The notes: a model not told the origin generated them from the sequence alone. DNA of 64,000 nucleotides from Pseudomonas matsuisoli (GCF_014647635.1 NZ_BMPO01000008.1:186001-250000); one strand, 5' to 3'; positions 1-8,703 are shown, counted from the first letter of the stretch. Numbers and translations are program-made.

Positions 1-102
1 ATCGGCCTTTTCGATCACTTCCGTGCCGCTGCGCCAAAAAGGCAGGATGGCCTCGCCCGCTTGCCGAACGAGCGCGATCACGCCTTGCATCAGCTCGTTC
101 AT
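1..102 (-). CDS. cysQ: 3'(2'),5'-bisphosphate nucleotidase CysQ, N-terminal fragment
   Basis: Only the first 34 codons lie in the window; the gene runs off the left edge. The visible N-terminus (MNELMQGVIALVRQAGEAIL, then PFW and a KAD segment near residue 33) resembles the first helix of CysQ, an inositol-monophosphatase-fold enzyme that hydrolyses the sulfate-assimilation by-product adenosine 3',5'-bisphosphate to AMP. Its ATG overlaps the TGA of nudE in an ATGA junction, so the two are translationally coupled on the minus strand. The cysQ-nudE pairing is usual in Pseudomonas. The identification rests on a short fragment plus context. Confidence 0.75.
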   Translation of the reverse strand, partial: MNELMQGVIALVRQAGEAILPFWRSGTEVIEKAD

Positions 103-665
103 AGGCTCAACTCCCCGCGCTGCACAAGTAGGTCGCGTACGAGATACAGCGCGGCCAGTGCACGGCCTTCGCTGAATTGCGGATGTTGGACGAGGCTTGC
201 GAGTTCGCGCAGGTTCACCTGATCCACGCGCATGGGTTCGGGCTCATCGCCCGGCAAGCGTTCGGGATAGAGGTCGCGTGCGAGCACCACTTGGATCTTC
301 TGGCTCATGTAACCGGGGGAAAGGCTGAGTTCGGTGAGGTATTCGAGCCTTTTCGCGCCGAACCCGGCTTCCTCCTTCAGCTCCCGATCGGCCGCGACCA
401 GGACATCCTCGCCTGGCTCAATCAAGCCTTTGGGCAAAGACAGCTGGTAGTCGTCCGTCCCGCCGCAGTATTCCTCGATCAGCAGCGCGTGTTCGGCATC
501 GGCCAACGCCACGATCATCACTGCGCCATGCCCCGTCCCCCGACCGACCAATCGTTCGTACGTGCGCTCCTCACCATTGGAAAACTTCAGCTGTACCTGC
601 TCGACAGTGAACAAACGGCTGGTGGCTACGATGGCGCGGTCAAGTACAGTCGGTTTCTGGCGCAT
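99..665 (-). CDS. nudE: ADP compounds hydrolase NudE (Nudix family)
   Basis: 188-residue Nudix hydrolase expected to cleave ADP-ribose, NADH and Ap3A-like dinucleotides in the cytoplasm. The Nudix box is complete: G80, E86, R94-E95, E98-E99 and G101 follow the GX5EX7REUXEEXGU pattern. The frame stays open further upstream, but the start is placed at the ATG ending at 665 because the longer N-terminus would run antisense into the divergent HAD gene and has no Nudix-like sequence. It is the first gene of a minus-strand unit with cysQ (ATGA overlap). A 67 bp gap separates it from the divergent nucleotidase gene and must hold both promoters. Confidence 0.93.
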   Translation of the reverse strand: MRQKPTVLDRAIVATSRLFTVEQVQLKFSNGEERTYERLVGRGTGHGAVMIVALADAEHALLIEEYCGGTDDYQLSLPKGLIEPGEDVLVAADRELKEEAGFGAKRLEYLTELSLSPGYMSQKIQVVLARDLYPERLPGDEPEPMRVDQVNLRELASLVQHPQFSEGRALAALYLVRDLLVQRGELSL

Positions 666-732
666 GGGCGGCTCCGTCGGACGAGTGCCGGTATCATACC
701 TGCCTTTATCGCCCTCGCGGACCGCACGCCCC

Positions 733-1419
733 ATGACGACCCTGCCGTGGAACCGGATCGACACCGTACTGCTGGACATGGACGGCACGTTGCTCGACCT
801 GCATTTCGACAACCACTTCTGGCTCGAATACATGCCGCAGCGTTATGCCGACGTCCATGGCATCAGCCGCGCGATGGCGGACCTGGAGCTTGCTCCACTG
901 TTTCGCGATCACGCCGGTACGCTGAACTGGTACTGCCTGGACTTCTGGACGCGTGAGCTGCGGCTGCCCATCGTCGCGATGAAACGCGAGATCGCCGACC
1001 TTATTGCCCTGCGCCCGGATGCCGATGGGTTCCTGCAGGCGTTACGCGACGCGGGCAAAGACGTGGTGATGATTACCAACGCTCATCGCGATTCGCTCAG
1101 TTTGAAAATGGAGCGTGTTGAGCTTTCGCCGTATTTCGACCGGATGATCAGCTCACACGATTACGGCTTTCCCAAGGAGGCGCCCGCGTTCTGGGATGCG
1201 TTACACGCCGACCTTGCGTTCGATCCTGCACGCGCGCTGTTCATCGACGATAGCCTGCCGGTGCTGCGCGCCGCGCAGCGCTATGGTATCGCCCACCTGC
1301 TCGCCGTCAGCGAGCCCGACAGCCGCGGAGTCCCCAAGGACACAGAAGAGTTCGACGCGGTGAGGGATTATCGGGCGCTGATCCACGGCCTTTCCGTGAC
1401 CGGCGCCAAGCACCGGTAG
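733..1419 (+). CDS. yrfG: HAD-IA family hydrolase, GMP/IMP nucleotidase (YrfG-type)
   Basis: 228-residue haloacid dehalogenase-family phosphatase. Motif I is D15-M-D17-G-T; motif II is the ITNAH segment, and motif III/IV lies in the FIDDSLPVL segment, giving the Asp pair for Mg2+. The family member YrfG dephosphorylates purine mononucleotides such as GMP and IMP. It is divergent from nudE, the same neighbourhood as in E. coli (yrfE=nudE, yrfG), which favours the YrfG assignment over a generic HAD. The ATG at 733 begins the first conserved strand just before motif I; upstream codons are antisense to nudE. Confidence 0.85.
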   Translation: MTTLPWNRIDTVLLDMDGTLLDLHFDNHFWLEYMPQRYADVHGISRAMADLELAPLFRDHAGTLNWYCLDFWTRELRLPIVAMKREIADLIALRPDADGFLQALRDAGKDVVMITNAHRDSLSLKMERVELSPYFDRMISSHDYGFPKEAPAFWDALHADLAFDPARALFIDDSLPVLRAAQRYGIAHLLAVSEPDSRGVPKDTEEFDAVRDYRALIHGLSVTGAKHR

Positions 1420-1420
1420 A

Positions 1421-1572
1421 CGACGTAGCGCGCAAGAGATTGGGTCAAAGGTGGAAATGCTCGGCGAAGCTCCATTCGAGTGGGCGGCGTTTGCCGCCTT
1501 CGCGACTAAAGCGGAACGCCGCCCGGCCGCCCCCAACAGGGTTCGGTGGGTTGGCGATGAGCTGCGCAATTC
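1421..1572. repeat. Intergenic repeat element, copy 1 of 2
   Basis: About 150 bp that closely resembles 1736-1875. Shared blocks include GCGCGCAAG, GGTCAAAGG, GGAAATGCTCGGCG, TGCCGCCTTCGCG and ACAGGGTTCGG in the same order and spacing. It contains a GGGCGGC-rich palindromic core. The frames that stay open through it code for nothing I recognise. Confidence 0.7.
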
Positions 1573-1629
1573 TATCGAATGGCATTCCTGCTCACCGGTC
1601 ATGCCTTTGCCTACACCGGCGCCACAACC

Positions 1630-1688
1630 TCTGTAGGGACGGCCGGGCGGCGATCCGCTTTAGCCGCGAAGGCGACTGCAAGTCGCCC
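1630..1688. repeat. REP-like palindrome, 'CTGTAGGG' family, copy 1
   Basis: Nearly identical over about 45 bp to 6389-6451: both carry CTGTAGGG, CCGGGCGGCGATCCGCTTTA and CGCGAAGGCGAC in order. The 3' half of this copy has diverged (CAAGTCGCCC rather than GAGGTCGCCCCTAC). Confidence 0.75.
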
Positions 1689-1735
1689 AATGCAGCGTCG
1701 ACATAACCACACGTAAGTCCGGCGAACGTCGCCTA

Positions 1736-1875
1736 TGACGTGGCGCGCAAGAAATCCGGTCAAAGGCGGAAATGCTCGGCGTAGCGCTATTCGTAAGGGC
1801 GGCGCGTGCCGCCTTCGCGGCTGAAGCCGCCCCTACAGGGTTCGGCGGCTTGACGGCGAGCGCAACCACCTTCTT
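1736..1875. repeat. Intergenic repeat element, copy 2 of 2
   Basis: Second copy of the element at 1421-1572, in direct orientation about 315 bp downstream. It carries an intact hairpin core in which GGGCGGC pairs with GCCGCCC around CTTCGCGG. It lies directly upstream of the LysR gene and probably includes part of that gene's leader. Confidence 0.7.
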
Positions 1876-2023
1876 GCGACCCAGAAGAGCGTTGCCGCGG
1901 GTCAATTCGTTATTGCGGGTAAGCGCACCCACCAACATTGTCACCGACCATCTAGACGCCGAAATGGACCTTGGGTCCTTCCCGCTTGAAGCAAATGGTA
2001 CGTACGCTGTAGCTTTCCCCGTC

Positions 2024-2917
2024 ATGGACATCAAACAGCTAAAGTTCCTTATTGCCCTCGACGAGACTCGCCACTTTGGCCAAGCGGCGGCGCGTTGTCA
2101 TGTGACGCAACCAACGCTTTCCATGCGACTGCGTAATCTGGAAGACGAGCTAGGCCTCGAACTCGTGATTCGCGGGCAGCGCTTCGAAGGCTTCACCGAA
2201 CCCGGCCAACGCATCCTCGCCTGGGCACGTAGCGTACTGGCCGCGCATGACGGGTTATTGGCTGAAGCGGCAATCACGCGAGGCAACCTGAGCGGCACCC
2301 TGAGGATGGGCGTCGTGCCGTTATCGGCGTTTGATCTAGTCCCCCTTTTGAAACGCCTGCACGCGCGCCATCCTCACTTGCGCTTCGAGCTGTCCGCACT
2401 GAGTTCGGACGATATTCTCGAAGGACTTGCGAGCAACCGGCTCGACATGGGTATTTCCTATCTCGACCGACTGGACGCCGCGCATTTCGAATCGTTGGCC
2501 CTCGCCGATACCCGCATGGCCCTGCTCTATGACCACCGCCACTTCAGCTTCGAGGAAGAGGCGCTGGTCTGGGAGCAACTGGCCGAGCTCCCCCTGGGGG
2601 TGCTGTCCGCTGGTATGCATTTTCGCCAATCCATCGACCATGGGTTCCGCTCCCGCGGTTTGACGCTGGCACCGCTTCTGGAAACCGACGCGGTGCATCA
2701 ACTCCTTCAGGCGGTACATGGCGGTTTCTGCTGCGCGATCATGCCACTGGAAAGTGGGCTCGACGCTATGACCGAACACCTGCGCCTGCACCCGATCAGC
2801 AATGCCAACACCATTTCTCCAGTGGGCCTGATCATGCGCCGTCATGCCCCCCGTTCGCCTTTGGCGGATGTCTGCTTTCATGAAATGCGGGACTTGTTAG
2901 GCCTCGACGGCGCTTGA
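2024..2917 (+). CDS. LysR-family transcriptional regulator, likely controlling the adjacent fdhD/oxidoreductase genes
   Basis: 297-residue LysR protein. The winged helix-turn-helix is at residues 1-60 (MDIKQLKFLIALDETRHFG, then the recognition helix with TQPTLSMRLRNLE), followed by a periplasmic-binding-like effector domain. The ATG at 2024 is chosen because MDIKQLK is the standard LysR N-terminus; the open frame extends over 80 codons further upstream but is repeat-derived and unlike LysR. It points toward fdhD and the molybdenum oxidoreductase 215 bp downstream, so it is the likely local regulator. The effector is unknown. Confidence 0.88.
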   Translation: MDIKQLKFLIALDETRHFGQAAARCHVTQPTLSMRLRNLEDELGLELVIRGQRFEGFTEPGQRILAWARSVLAAHDGLLAEAAITRGNLSGTLRMGVVPLSAFDLVPLLKRLHARHPHLRFELSALSSDDILEGLASNRLDMGISYLDRLDAAHFESLALADTRMALLYDHRHFSFEEEALVWEQLAELPLGVLSAGMHFRQSIDHGFRSRGLTLAPLLETDAVHQLLQAVHGGFCCAIMPLESGLDAMTEHLRLHPISNANTISPVGLIMRRHAPRSPLADVCFHEMRDLLGLDGA

Positions 2918-3114
2918 TCAAGCATTTCTATCGGGACCTTTTACCTACCGCACATCCGCCTTTTCGCCTTTTTTGTCTGTAGCCGCCGTCCCACCCGCCA
3001 CGCCGCAGGCCAGGCGCGGCGATATGTCGCGGCATCATGATCGATGGAACTTATCGCCGAATCGGCAGCACCGATTGGACGACCGAACGTCCGATGCCTA
3101 ACCTGCTCAAATAA

Positions 3115-3132
3115 CGATCAATCTATAGATCG
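3115..3132. promoter_or_regulatory. Palindrome just upstream of fdhD, possible LysR operator
   Basis: A perfect 10 bp palindrome ATCTATAGAT (3121-3130) nested in CGATC...GATCG lies immediately before the fdhD start. The ATAG/CTAT content resembles LysR-type half sites, but its position at the start codon would suit repression or autoregulation better than activation. Function is inferred only. The rest of the 215 bp gap from 2918 holds no gene. Confidence 0.35.
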
Positions 3133-3141
3133 GTGCCTGAC

Positions 3142-3996
3142 ATGACTGCCTCGCGTCGTACTCACGCTCCTCTCAAGGCCGTGGACGCTCCTGTATCCAC
3201 CGCTAGCCGCCAATATCACTATCAGCCTATGGCTGTCGGCTCGCCCGTGCCCGTAGAGCTGGCGGAAGAGTGCGCGCTAGCGATTGCCTACAACGGCATC
3301 AGCCAAGCGGTGATGATGGTCACGCCGACGGACCTCGAGGACTTCGTGGTCGGCTTCAGTCTCGGCAATGGGACCGTGGAATCGATCGACGAGATCTACG
3401 ATCTCACGCTTAGCGGCGAAGGCGAATCGCGCAATGCCGACGTGCAGATCGCCAACCGGGCGTTCTGGGAATTGAAACAACAGCGGCGCCAACTGGCCGG
3501 CACCAGTGGCTGCGGCTTGTGTGGTGTCGAGGCGCTGGACCAAGCGCTGCCGGAATTGCCGGTGCTGACACCAGCGCCCTTGCCGCCGGCAGAGTGGCTT
3601 GAAGGCCTGCGCGACCGCATCGCCGAATTCCAGCCGCTGGGGCAGCACTGCGGCGCCGTGCACGCGGCGGTGTTCATGGATGCGAACGGTACCTTGTTGT
3701 TCGGCCGCGAAGACATCGGCCGCCACAATGCGCTTGACAAGCTCATCGGCGCCTTGTTGCGCCAGGGTCGCTCCCCAGCCGAAGGCGTAGCAGTGGTGAC
3801 CAGCCGCTGCAGCCTGGAATTGATCCACAAGGCGTTGCGTGCGGGCATCCGCACACTCGTCAGCTTTTCCGCACCCACCGGCCTTGCCGTGCAGTGGGCG
3901 CAGCGTCATCACCTGAATCTGATCCACCTCACTCATCACAGCGCGCCCCGGGTCTACAGCCCGGCGCCCAGCGAAGAAGAAGTACAGCCGACATGA
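3142..3996 (+). CDS. fdhD: Formate dehydrogenase accessory sulfurtransferase FdhD
   Basis: 284 residues. FdhD passes sulfur from IscS to the molybdenum cofactor of formate dehydrogenases and is required for their activity. The sulfur-carrier motif is C124-G-L-C127 within TSGCGLCG, and a second conserved block is GREDIGRHNALDKLIG, typical of the family. A GTG three codons upstream (3133) is an alternative start; neither has a strong ribosome-binding site. The stop overlaps the ATG of the next gene (ATGA), so FdhD and the oxidoreductase it presumably sulfurates are coupled. Confidence 0.93.
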   Translation: MTASRRTHAPLKAVDAPVSTASRQYHYQPMAVGSPVPVELAEECALAIAYNGISQAVMMVTPTDLEDFVVGFSLGNGTVESIDEIYDLTLSGEGESRNADVQIANRAFWELKQQRRQLAGTSGCGLCGVEALDQALPELPVLTPAPLPPAEWLEGLRDRIAEFQPLGQHCGAVHAAVFMDANGTLLFGREDIGRHNALDKLIGALLRQGRSPAEGVAVVTSRCSLELIHKALRAGIRTLVSFSAPTGLAVQWAQRHHLNLIHLTHHSAPRVYSPAPSEEEVQPT

Positions 3997-6317
3997 GCCT
4001 GCAACAGATCAACCCTCGCTATAAACCCTATAAAGGCGCTGCCGCCGGTTGGGGCGCCCTCAAGGCCGTCACCCATTTCTGGCTCGACAGCAAGCAGCCG
4101 TTCAAGAACCTGCGCGCGCTGTTGAAGACCAACCAGAATGGCGGCTTCGATTGCCCGGGCTGCGCCTGGGGCGACTCACCCGAAGACGGCCGGATCAAGT
4201 TCTGCGAGAACGGCGCGAAAGCCGTGAACTGGGAAGCGACCAAGCGTCGTGTCGACGCAGCGTTCTTCGCCAAATACAGCGTTAGCCAGCTGCGCGAGCA
4301 GAGCGACTATTGGCTCGAATACCAAGGTCGTCTGACCCAGCCGATGCGTTATGACGCCAAAAGCGATCACTACGTGCCCATCGAGTGGAACGATGCGTTC
4401 GCGCTCATTGGCGGCTACCTCAAAGGCTTGAGCAACCCGGATCAGGCAGAGTTCTATACCTCCGGCCGCGCAAGTAACGAAGCCGCCTTCCTGTATCAAT
4501 TGTTCGTCCGCGCCTACGGCACCAACAACTTCCCCGACTGCTCGAACATGTGCCACGAAGCCAGTGGTGTCGCGCTTGGGCAAAGCGTCGGCGTTGGCAA
4601 GGGCAGCGTTACCTTCGCGGACTTCGAACACGCCGATGCCATTTTCGTCGTCGGCCAGAACCCTGGGACCAACCACCCGCGCATGCTCGAACCCCTGCGC
4701 GAGGCGGTGAAGCGCGGCGCTCAGGTCGTCTGCTTCAACCCTCTGAAGGAGCGCGGTCTCGAGCGTTTCCAGCATCCGCAACATGCATTGGAAATGCTAA
4801 CCAACGGCTCTGCGCCGCTGAACACGGCGTTCTTCCGCCCAGCGCTGGGTGGCGACATGGCCGCTTTCCGTGGCATGGCCAAATTCCTGCTCCAGTGGGA
4901 GCGAGAGGCCGTTGCGAATGGCGAAGCACCGTTGTTCGACCACGCCTTCATCGCCGAACACACCGATGGTATGGACGCTTACCTCGCGGAAGTGGACGCC
5001 ACCTCCTGGACGTTGATCGAGTCCCAGTCTGGGCTGACCTTGGCCGAGATCGAGCAGTCCGCACGCATGTACCGCCGTGCGAAGAACGTGATCATCTGCT
5101 GGGCCATGGGTGTCACCCAGCACCGCCATTCGGTGCCGACCATCCAGGAAATCGTCAACCTACAGCTGCTGTTTGGCAATGTCGGCCGCCCCGGTGCTGG
5201 CCTATGCCCCGTTCGCGGCCACAGCAACGTCCAGGGTGACCGCACCATGGGCATCAACGACAAGCCCCCGGCTGCGTTGCTGGACTCCATCGAGCGCCGT
5301 TTTGGATTCAAGGTTCCACGTCACAATGGCCACAACACAGTCGAAGCCATCGAGGCGATGGTTGCCGGCCAGGCCAAGGTGTTCATCGGCCTCGGTGGCA
5401 ACTTTGCTCAGGCAACGCCTGACAGCCCGCGCACCCACCAGGCACTGAAAAGCTGCGACCTCACGGTGCAGATCAGCACAAAGCTCAACCGCAGCCACCT
5501 TACGGTGGGCACTGATGCGTTGATCCTGCCTTGCCTGGGCCGCACCGATATCGATCGCCAGGCCGATGGCCCACAGGCGGTTACCGTGGAAGACTCGTTC
5601 AGCATGGTGCATGCGTCGTTCGGCCAGCTCGAACCGATCCATGGCTCACAGATGAAGTCGGAGCCAGCAATCGTCGCCGGTATCGCCAAGGCGACGCTGG
5701 GCGACTTCCCAGTAAATTGGGACAGTTTGATCGCCGACTACGACCGTATCCGCGACCTGATCGCCGATACCATTCCGGGCTTCAAGGACTTCAACCAGCG
5801 CGTGGCCCATCCGGGTGGCTTCTACCTGGGTAACGCTGCCAATTCGCGCAAATGGCCGACGGCGAGCGGCAAGGCCAACTTCAAGGCCAACCCGCTACCT
5901 GCCGATCTGATCTCCGAGCGCATGCGCAAGAGCGGCCAGACGCATGATCTGATCCTGCAGACCATGCGTTCTCACGATCAGTACAACACCACGATCTACG
6001 GCCTGGATGACCGCTACCGTGGCGTTTGGGGTCAACGTGACGTGATCTTCGCCAACGAAGACGATATTCGCCGTCTTGGCTATGAATCCGGCCAGAAAGT
6101 GGACGTCAGCTCGCTGTGGGATGACGGCGTCGAGCGCAAGGTAAAGGGCTTTACGATTCTTGCTTACGACATGCCCAAAGGTCAGGCCGCGGCCTACTAT
6201 CCAGAAACCAACCCGTTGGTCCCGCTGGACAGCTACGGGGTCGGCAGTTTCACCCCGACCTCGAAGTTCATCGCCATCAAGATCGAGCCCGCGCAGCAAA
6301 GCAAGCGAATCGCGTAA
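3993..6317 (+). CDS. FdhF/YdeP-family molybdopterin oxidoreductase
   Basis: 774-residue molybdopterin-bis(MGD) oxidoreductase of the YdeP type (formate-dehydrogenase alpha-like). It has the N-terminal FDCPGCAW motif (C54, C57) characteristic of this subfamily instead of the usual four-cysteine Fe-S motif. A likely Mo-ligand cysteine is C187 in SNMCHEASG, at the position of selenocysteine/cysteine in FdhF. The C-terminal MGD-binding domain carries TMRSHDQYNTTIYG. The ATG at 3993 overlaps the fdhD stop; upstream frame belongs to fdhD. E. coli YdeP has been linked to acid resistance, but its substrate is unclear. No electron-transfer subunit is encoded nearby. Confidence 0.88.
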   Translation: MSLQQINPRYKPYKGAAAGWGALKAVTHFWLDSKQPFKNLRALLKTNQNGGFDCPGCAWGDSPEDGRIKFCENGAKAVNWEATKRRVDAAFFAKYSVSQLREQSDYWLEYQGRLTQPMRYDAKSDHYVPIEWNDAFALIGGYLKGLSNPDQAEFYTSGRASNEAAFLYQLFVRAYGTNNFPDCSNMCHEASGVALGQSVGVGKGSVTFADFEHADAIFVVGQNPGTNHPRMLEPLREAVKRGAQVVCFNPLKERGLERFQHPQHALEMLTNGSAPLNTAFFRPALGGDMAAFRGMAKFLLQWEREAVANGEAPLFDHAFIAEHTDGMDAYLAEVDATSWTLIESQSGLTLAEIEQSARMYRRAKNVIICWAMGVTQHRHSVPTIQEIVNLQLLFGNVGRPGAGLCPVRGHSNVQGDRTMGINDKPPAALLDSIERRFGFKVPRHNGHNTVEAIEAMVAGQAKVFIGLGGNFAQATPDSPRTHQALKSCDLTVQISTKLNRSHLTVGTDALILPCLGRTDIDRQADGPQAVTVEDSFSMVHASFGQLEPIHGSQMKSEPAIVAGIAKATLGDFPVNWDSLIADYDRIRDLIADTIPGFKDFNQRVAHPGGFYLGNAANSRKWPTASGKANFKANPLPADLISERMRKSGQTHDLILQTMRSHDQYNTTIYGLDDRYRGVWGQRDVIFANEDDIRRLGYESGQKVDVSSLWDDGVERKVKGFTILAYDMPKGQAAAYYPETNPLVPLDSYGVGSFTPTSKFIAIKIEPAQQSKRIA

Positions 6318-6333
6318 GCAGTGCGAAGCAAGC

Positions 6334-6369
6334 GGTGGATTACCCCACGTCGGGGCTAATCCACCCTAC
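6334..6369. repeat. REP-like palindrome, 'GGTGGATTA...TAATCCACCCTAC' family
   Basis: GGTGGATTA pairs with TAATCCACC around CCCCACGTCGGGG-like sequence, ending in CCTAC. It sits 17 bp after the oxidoreductase stop and may also end transcription, though there is no T run. Confidence 0.75.
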
Positions 6370-6388
6370 TTCGCCGGCACGCACGATC

Positions 6389-6451
6389 TCTGTAGGGGCG
6401 ACCGGGCGGCGATCCGCTTTAGTCGCGAAGGCGACCGGAGGTCGCCCCTAC
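6389..6451. repeat. REP-like palindrome, 'CTGTAGGG' family, copy 2
   Basis: Inverted ends CTGTAGGGGCGACC and GGTCGCCCCTAC enclose GGGCGGCGATCCGCTTTAGT. It is a close match to 1630-1688. Together with the neighbouring repeats it fills the roughly 340 bp gap between the oxidoreductase and the ATPase gene; no gene is visible there. Confidence 0.75.
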
Positions 6452-6565
6452 AAAATTGAAGATCATCCTCCTCCCCCGCATAGGCACAGGGCGAAATCCC
6501 CAAATGGGCTTCCAGCGACGCCATGTAGCTACGCCCGAGTCTCTGCATACGAGTTCAAGGTAAAC

Positions 6566-6601
6566 GGTGGATTACGCCACGTCGTGGCTAACCCACCCTA
6601 C
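6566..6601. repeat. REP-like palindrome, 'GGTGGATTA' family
   Basis: GGTGGATTACGCCACGTCGT followed by GGCTAACCCACCCTAC; same family as 6334-6369 with a few substitutions. Confidence 0.7.
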
Positions 6602-6613
6602 TTGCTATAGCCC

Positions 6614-6640
6614 AGGCGACTGAAGTCGCCCCTGCAAGGG
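6614..6640. repeat. Short palindrome GGCGACTGAAGTCGCC
   Basis: Perfect 7 bp arms (GGCGACT/AGTCGCC) close to the 3' end of the ATPase gene. It is a truncated relative of the 'GTCGCCCCTAC' repeat end. Confidence 0.6.
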
Positions 6641-6659
6641 GTGTTTGTATACGCTCACC

Positions 6660-8444
6660 CTAACGCTGCTCACTCTGTGGCGTGACCCGTAACACTTCCT
6701 CGATCGTGGTCTGCCCTGCCGCGACCTTCTGCGCGCCTGACAAACGCAGGCTGCGCATGCCTTCCTTGAAGGCCGCGCGGCGAAGGCTGATCAAGTCAGT
6801 ATCCGCCGTAATGGCCGGCTTCAAACCGTCATTCAGCAACATGATTTCATACACCCCAGCACGCCCTCGGTATCCCGTGTCGCGGCATTCCTGGCAACCC
6901 ACCGCCCGATGTGCGCCGGTAGGCACCGCGGAACTCCACGGCCGAGTCAGCGCCTGCCAGTCTTCCTGTGAGATCTCCACCGGCGCCTTGCAATGCGGGC
7001 AAAGCGTTCGCACCAAGCGTTGCGCCATGACGCCAAGCAGCGTCGCCCGCAGCAGGTAATGAGGGACGCCCAACTCCATCAGACGCGTAAGCGCGCTGGG
7101 CGCATCGTTGGTGTGCAGCGTGGAAAGTACCAAGTGCCCCGTCAACGCCGCCTGGATCGCCATCTCCGCCGTTTCCAGATCGCGGATCTCGCCAATCATG
7201 ATGATGTCCGGGTCTTGCCGCATCAGCGCGCGCACACCGCTGGCAAACGTCAGGTCGATGTTGTGCTGCACCTGCATCTGGTTGAACGCCGGCTCGATCA
7301 TCTCGATTGGGTCTTCGATGGTGCAGACGTTCACCTCGCTGGTCGCCAGTTGCTTCAGCGTGGTGTAGAGCGTAGTGGTTTTCCCTGACCCCGTAGGCCC
7401 GGTGACGAGAATGATGCCATTGGGCTGATTGGTCATGCTTTGCCAACGCCGCAGGTCATCGGTGGAAAACCCGAGGGCGTCGAAGCTCTTCAGCAAGACG
7501 TCCGGGTCGAAGATCCGCATGACCATCTTTTCGCCGAACGCGGTCGGCAGCGTCGATAAGCGCAACTCCACCTCGCCGCCATCGGGAGTCCGGGTCTTGA
7601 TCCGGCCATCCTGGGGCTTGCGCTTTTCGGCGACGTTCATCCGCCCGAGGCTTTTCAAGCGGCTGATGACCGCCATCGTCACCTGTGCGGGGAATTGATA
7701 GACATTGTGCAGTACGCCGTCGATACGAAACCGCACGGTGCCGACATCCCGACGGGGCTCGATGTGAATATCACTGGCCCGCTGCTGGTACGCGTATTGG
7801 AACAACCAGTCGACGATGTTGACGATGTGCGCATCGTTCGCGTCCGGCTCCGAATCCTGGGCACCCAGGCTAAGCAACTGTTCGAAGTTACCGACGCCGC
7901 TGATTTTTTGATCGGTCGTTGACGCGCCGCTCACCGAGCGTGCCAGCCGGTAGAACTCGTTGGTGAAGCGTTCCAGATCGATTGGATTGACCACCACGCG
8001 CCTGATCGGTCGCTTCAACACGTGCATCAAATCCGGCTCCCAGCTGCTGACGAACGGCTGGGCGCTGGCAACGGTGACCGACTCGGCATCCACCGCGACG
8101 GCGAGGATCTTGTGCCGCTGGGCAAAGGCATGCGACATGAGCGGCGTCACTTTCGCCGCCTCGATCTTCAATGGATCGATGCGCAGGTAGGGCTGATCAG
8201 AATATTCCGCCAGCCATAGCGTCAGCGCCTCGATATCAAGCTTGCGTCCCGGGCGGCTGATGTCATCCACCTGTTGCGCGGCTAGAAACTCCAACGGATG
8301 CTGTTGCGTATTGAAGGAGCTGCGGCGGATGGCCAGGCACTGCTCGGCCGTGTCCTGCGCAACGCGTCCCTGCGCCACGAGCTCGCGCAGTACCTCGTTA
8401 AGATCGAGCCAACGATCCTTTGCGGCGGACGAAGGAACTGCCAT
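6660..8444 (-). CDS. Orphan GspE/PilB-type secretion ATPase
   Basis: 594-residue type II/IV secretion superfamily ATPase. An N-terminal MshE/GspE-type domain is followed by the nucleotide-binding core with Walker A GPTGSGKTTT (about residues 349-358), an Asp box DPDIIMIGEIRDLETAE, a His box STLHTND, and a zinc-binding four-cysteine module (CPHC about residue 480, CQEC about 516). Start: the ATG ending at 8444 is preceded by CAGGAG; the longer open frame upstream lacks family similarity. No pilin, secretin or platform protein is nearby, so it may serve a machine encoded elsewhere. Such stand-alone copies occur in several Pseudomonas genomes. Confidence 0.88.
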   Translation of the reverse strand: MAVPSSAAKDRWLDLNEVLRELVAQGRVAQDTAEQCLAIRRSSFNTQQHPLEFLAAQQVDDISRPGRKLDIEALTLWLAEYSDQPYLRIDPLKIEAAKVTPLMSHAFAQRHKILAVAVDAESVTVASAQPFVSSWEPDLMHVLKRPIRRVVVNPIDLERFTNEFYRLARSVSGASTTDQKISGVGNFEQLLSLGAQDSEPDANDAHIVNIVDWLFQYAYQQRASDIHIEPRRDVGTVRFRIDGVLHNVYQFPAQVTMAVISRLKSLGRMNVAEKRKPQDGRIKTRTPDGGEVELRLSTLPTAFGEKMVMRIFDPDVLLKSFDALGFSTDDLRRWQSMTNQPNGIILVTGPTGSGKTTTLYTTLKQLATSEVNVCTIEDPIEMIEPAFNQMQVQHNIDLTFASGVRALMRQDPDIIMIGEIRDLETAEMAIQAALTGHLVLSTLHTNDAPSALTRLMELGVPHYLLRATLLGVMAQRLVRTLCPHCKAPVEISQEDWQALTRPWSSAVPTGAHRAVGCQECRDTGYRGRAGVYEIMLLNDGLKPAITADTDLISLRRAAFKEGMRSLRLSGAQKVAAGQTTIEEVLRVTPQSEQR

Positions 8445-8673
8445 GGGAACTCCTGAAAGGCCGGTATTAGACGCTAGCATGCCGTATCCGGCAGACCACT
8501 TATACCGGGCTGGCCTCTTATTGCGGACAACGTTCACGATAGACCCTAAAGGTCGCCCGCGGTGATAAACAGACCAGACGACTGGCGAGAAAGGGCAGCC
8601 TTCTGCCGTTGTGGGGACAAACGAACCGAGCATGAATCACACAAGGCGTAACCTAATCGGATGCGTTCGCCCC

Positions 8674-8703
8674 GGTGGAAGCCCTTCGAGATTCCACCCT
8701 ACG
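8674..8703. repeat. REP-like palindrome GGTGGAAGCC...TTCCACCCTACG
   Basis: Arms GGTGGAA and TTCCACC around GCCCTTCGAGA. It is nearly identical to 45784-45813. Confidence 0.7.
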
